Positions 62,701 through 64,000 of a stretch of DNA of 64,000 nucleotides are shown here, one piece after another. Both the position numbers and the translations under genes were made by a program. Source of the stretch: Paraburkholderia fungorum (lineage in GTDB: Bacteria; Pseudomonadota; Gammaproteobacteria; Burkholderiales; Burkholderiaceae); assembly GCF_902833645.1 (NCBI RefSeq), contig NZ_CADFGE010000002.1, positions 623,158 through 687,157 of the forward strand, given 5' to 3'. How positions within the stretch are numbered: position 1 is the first letter of the stretch; each line of letters begins with the position of its first letter. The notes under the pieces were generated by a model. That model was not told where the DNA came from. It was given only the letters and a program-made list of their open reading frames with translations, and did not search any database.

Positions 62701-62975
62701 AGCGTGAGATTGCCGTCGCTATTGGCTTGCGACTGCATGTACAGCATGTTCTCGACGCCGTTGATCTGCTCCTCGAGCGGCGCGGCGACCGCCTCGGCGA
62801 TCACCTTCGGATTGGCGCCCGGATATTGCGCGTGCACCACCACCGAAGGCGGCACCACTTCCGGGTACTCCGAAATCGGCAGCTTGAAGAGCGAAATAAT
62901 GCCCCCCAGCAGGATCAATACCGATAGCACACCGGCAAAGATCGGTCGATCGATGAAGAATTTGGATATGTTCAT
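59790..62975 (-). CDS. RND efflux pump inner-membrane transporter (HAE1, BpeF/MexF-like)
   Basis: The 1061-residue pump opens MNISKFFIDRPIFAGVLSVLI and has twelve membrane segments with two large periplasmic loops. The proton-relay pair is in helix 4 (GIVVDDAIVVVENVERN, two Asp), and GLSAKNAILIVEFARE lies in helix 10. The sequence resembles the MexF/BpeF group rather than AcrB. It expels drugs and dyes using protons. It is second in adaptor-pump-duct, with 13 bases to the duct gene. Confidence 0.93.
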   Translation of the reverse strand: MNISKFFIDRPIFAGVLSVLILLGGIISLFKLPISEYPEVVPPSVVVHAQYPGANPKVIAEAVAAPLEEQINGVENMLYMQSQANSDGNLTLTVTFKLGTNPDLATQLVQNRVNQALPRLPEDVQRLGITTIKSSPTLTMVVHLISPNNRYDMTYLRNYALLNVKDRLARIQGVGEVQLWGSGDYAMRVWLDPQKVAQRGLTATEVVNAIREQNIQVAAGVIGASPSVPGTQLQLSVNARGRLKTEGEFGDIIVKTAPDGGVTYLRDIARIELAASEYGLRSLLDNKPAVALAINQAPGANSLAISDQVRSAMKELAEDMPAGVEYKIVYDPTQFVRSSIEAVIHTLLEAIALVVIVVIVFLQTWRASIIPLIAVPVSIVGTFSLLLAFGFSINALSLFGMVLAIGIVVDDAIVVVENVERNIENGLSARDATYKAMQEVSGPIIAIALTLVAVFVPLAFMTGLTGQFYKQFAMTIAISTVISAFNSLTLSPALSAMLLRGHGAKEDFLTRLMNRVLGRFFKGFNKVFHRGSTEYGRGVKGVLRRKGAMLAVYAILLGATVLISRVVPGGFVPAQDKEYLIAFAQLPNGASLDRTEKVIRDMSSIALKQPGVESAVAFPGLSVNGFTNSSSAGIVFVTLKPFKERGNKKLSAGAIAGALNQQYGAIKDSFVAVFPPPPVLGLGTLGGFKMQLEDHGAVGYAELNKAAEAFVKKAAQTPELGPTFSSYQINVPQLNVDLDRVKAKQLGVPVTDVFNTMQIYLGSLYVNDFNRFGRVYQVRVQADAPFRQRADDILQLKTRNAAGDMVPLSSLVTVTPTYGPEMVVRYNGYTAADINGGPAPGYSSGQAQAAAERVAAETLPHGVKLEWTDLTYQQIIAGNAGLWVFPISVLLVFLVLAALYESLTLPLAVILIVPMSVLSALTGVWLTGGDNNIFTQIGLMVLVGLSAKNAILIVEFARELEHDGRTPLAAAIEASRLRLRPILMTSIAFIMGVVPLVLSSGAGSEMRHAMGIAVFFGMLGVTLFGLMLTPVFYVVLRTLAGGTIHVAQKDAPHLGAPLTDA

Positions 62976-63063
62976 TGGAAGCTCTTAACGTTGGAGCACG
63001 CGCCCGCTATCGCCGGAAAATACGGCTGGATCAGACGAACTGGATAAACGCGGCGCATGAAGC

Positions 63064-64000
63064 TCACGAGTTCTTGTCCGCGGTTTTCGCTCGCGTCTGC
63101 GCAAGCGGTGCGCTATTCGGATCCTGATCGGCCGTCATCGGCACCATATGGGCGCGCACTGCATCGCCCGGACGCACGCGCTGGATACCGTTCACGACGA
63201 TCCGGTCGGTCGGCTGCAGACCGCTCTTGACCACGCGCAGATTGCCCTGCATGCTGCCGACCGCGATTTCCCGGTAGACGACGTGATTGTTCTGGTCGAC
63301 CACCAGCACGAACTTCTTGTCCTGATCGGTGCCCACCGCGGCGTCGTCGATCAGCAGTGCCGGATGCGGCTCGCTGCCGCCGACCTTCACGCGTGCATAC
63401 AGCCCCGGAATCAATGCACCATCCTGGTTATCGAAACGCGCGCGCACCCGGATGGTGCCGGACGACGTGTCCAGCCGGTTGTCGACGGATTCGATCGTGC
63501 CGCTGCGCGAGTAGCCGCTTTCATCCGCCAGACCCAGGTCCACCGGCACCTTGCGGCCATCTTTCGCGCGGCTCAGGTACTGCAGGTAGGTCTGTTCGTC
63601 GACGTCGAACGATGCGTAGATCGGCGAAACCGACACTAGCGTGGTGAGCGGCACCGAGCCTGCCCCCGCCGCCACCACGTTGCCCACCGTGATTTCCGCG
63701 CGCGACACGCGGCCCGACACCGGCGCGACGATCTTCGTGTAGCCGAGATTGATGCGAGCCGTTTCCACGGCCGCCTGCGCGGCCTTCAGGTTGGCACTCG
63801 CTTCGCGCGCGGCGTTCTGCTTCTCGTCGTAATCGCGTTTGGCGATCGCGTTGTCGGCGATCAGGCGTTGCGCACGCTCCCAGTCGCTTTGCGTGTAGCC
63901 GGTGCGCGCCTGCGCGGCTGCGAGCTGTGCTTCGGCGCGGTCGACTTCGGCTGCGTACGGACGCGGATCGATCACGAACAGCGTGTCGCCCTTCTTCACG
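63064..64000 (-). CDS. RND efflux periplasmic adaptor, C-terminal part (5' end outside window)
   Basis: The frame is open to the right edge, so only about 311 C-terminal residues are visible. They show the end of the lipoyl half-motif, a helical hairpin (YAAEVDRAEAQLAAAQARTGYTQSDWERAQRLIADNAIAKRDYDEKQNAAREASANLKAAQAAVETARINLGYTKIVAPVSGRVS), and beta-barrel and membrane-proximal domains. The adaptor joins the pump to the outer-membrane duct. It is first in the operon; any regulator gene would lie beyond the edge. Confidence 0.92.
   Translation of the reverse strand, partial: VKKGDTLFVIDPRPYAAEVDRAEAQLAAAQARTGYTQSDWERAQRLIADNAIAKRDYDEKQNAAREASANLKAAQAAVETARINLGYTKIVAPVSGRVSRAEITVGNVVAAGAGSVPLTTLVSVSPIYASFDVDEQTYLQYLSRAKDGRKVPVDLGLADESGYSRSGTIESVDNRLDTSSGTIRVRARFDNQDGALIPGLYARVKVGGSEPHPALLIDDAAVGTDQDKKFVLVVDQNNHVVYREIAVGSMQGNLRVVKSGLQPTDRIVVNGIQRVRPGDAVRAHMVPMTADQDPNSAPLAQTRAKTADKNS

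Overview
The window is a GC-rich, gene-dense stretch of proteobacterial chromosome that looks like a Burkholderia/Paraburkholderia-type betaproteobacterium. The grounds are high-GC codon use, many ABC uptake systems each paired with a local regulator, a BpeEF-OprC/MexEF-OprN-like RND pump, flhDC next to mntH, and catabolic clusters typical of plant- or soil-associated members of that group. The assignment is inference from gene content. I saw no rRNA, tRNA, insertion sequence, integrase or CRISPR array.

Layout. 1-8.3 kb: the end of a TonB-like gene, then a minus-strand operon (MalK-type ATPase, GH42 beta-galactosidase, sugar-binding protein, two permeases) diverging from a LacI-family regulator across two 16-bp palindromes. 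8.5-12.4 kb: a YcgR flagellar brake, an AllA-like ureidoglycolate lyase, a LysR regulator and a solitary LivK-type binding protein. 12.6-17 kb: a fructose-type ABC operon frcB-frcC-frcA ending in its ROK repressor, with a palindromic operator on the promoter. 17-25.2 kb: a divergent class A penicillin-binding protein, a LysR/KDPG-type aldolase-family pair, and an ECF sigma/anti-sigma/FAD-oxidoreductase run. 25.3-31.1 kb: a catabolic quinate/shikimate block (TetR, MFS, NAD-type shikimate dehydrogenase, type II dehydroquinase, and a dehydroshikimate dehydratase-HPPD fusion). 31.4-38.5 kb: small unknown genes, a GIY-YIG-like protein, a PAS-AraC regulator, and a trans-4-hydroxyproline pathway (epimerase, three-subunit D-hydroxyproline dehydrogenase, deaminase).

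38.5-49.3 kb: an orphan response regulator with a changed receiver, two MFS transporters, small enzymes (DoxX, VOC, FucU, SnoaL-like), a HigBA-like toxin-antitoxin pair, an octamer tandem array, a self-palindromic XRE regulator, a GNAT enzyme and a YeeE-type sulfur transporter. 49.3-50.8 kb: a long AT-rich control region followed by flhD-flhC and a strong terminator. 50.9-57.7 kb: mntH, then a sulfur-scavenging operon with metQ, an LLM flavin monooxygenase, metN, metI and an SfnB/DszC-like monooxygenase. 58.1-64 kb: a tripartite RND efflux operon whose adaptor gene runs off the window.

Most catabolic blocks have the same architecture: a regulator, divergent transcription and a symmetric DNA element between the divergent promoters. 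The most distinctive non-coding signals are a pair of near-identical 21-bp sites facing outward in the hydroxyproline intergenic region, the Asn-Ala hexamer tract inside the hydroxyproline dehydrogenase [2Fe-2S] subunit, the octamer array between the toxin-antitoxin pair and the XRE gene, and the two palindromes in front of the galactoside operon. I did not find a clearly new defence or mobile system. The best candidates for new biology are the operon combinations and regulatory elements listed in the findings.
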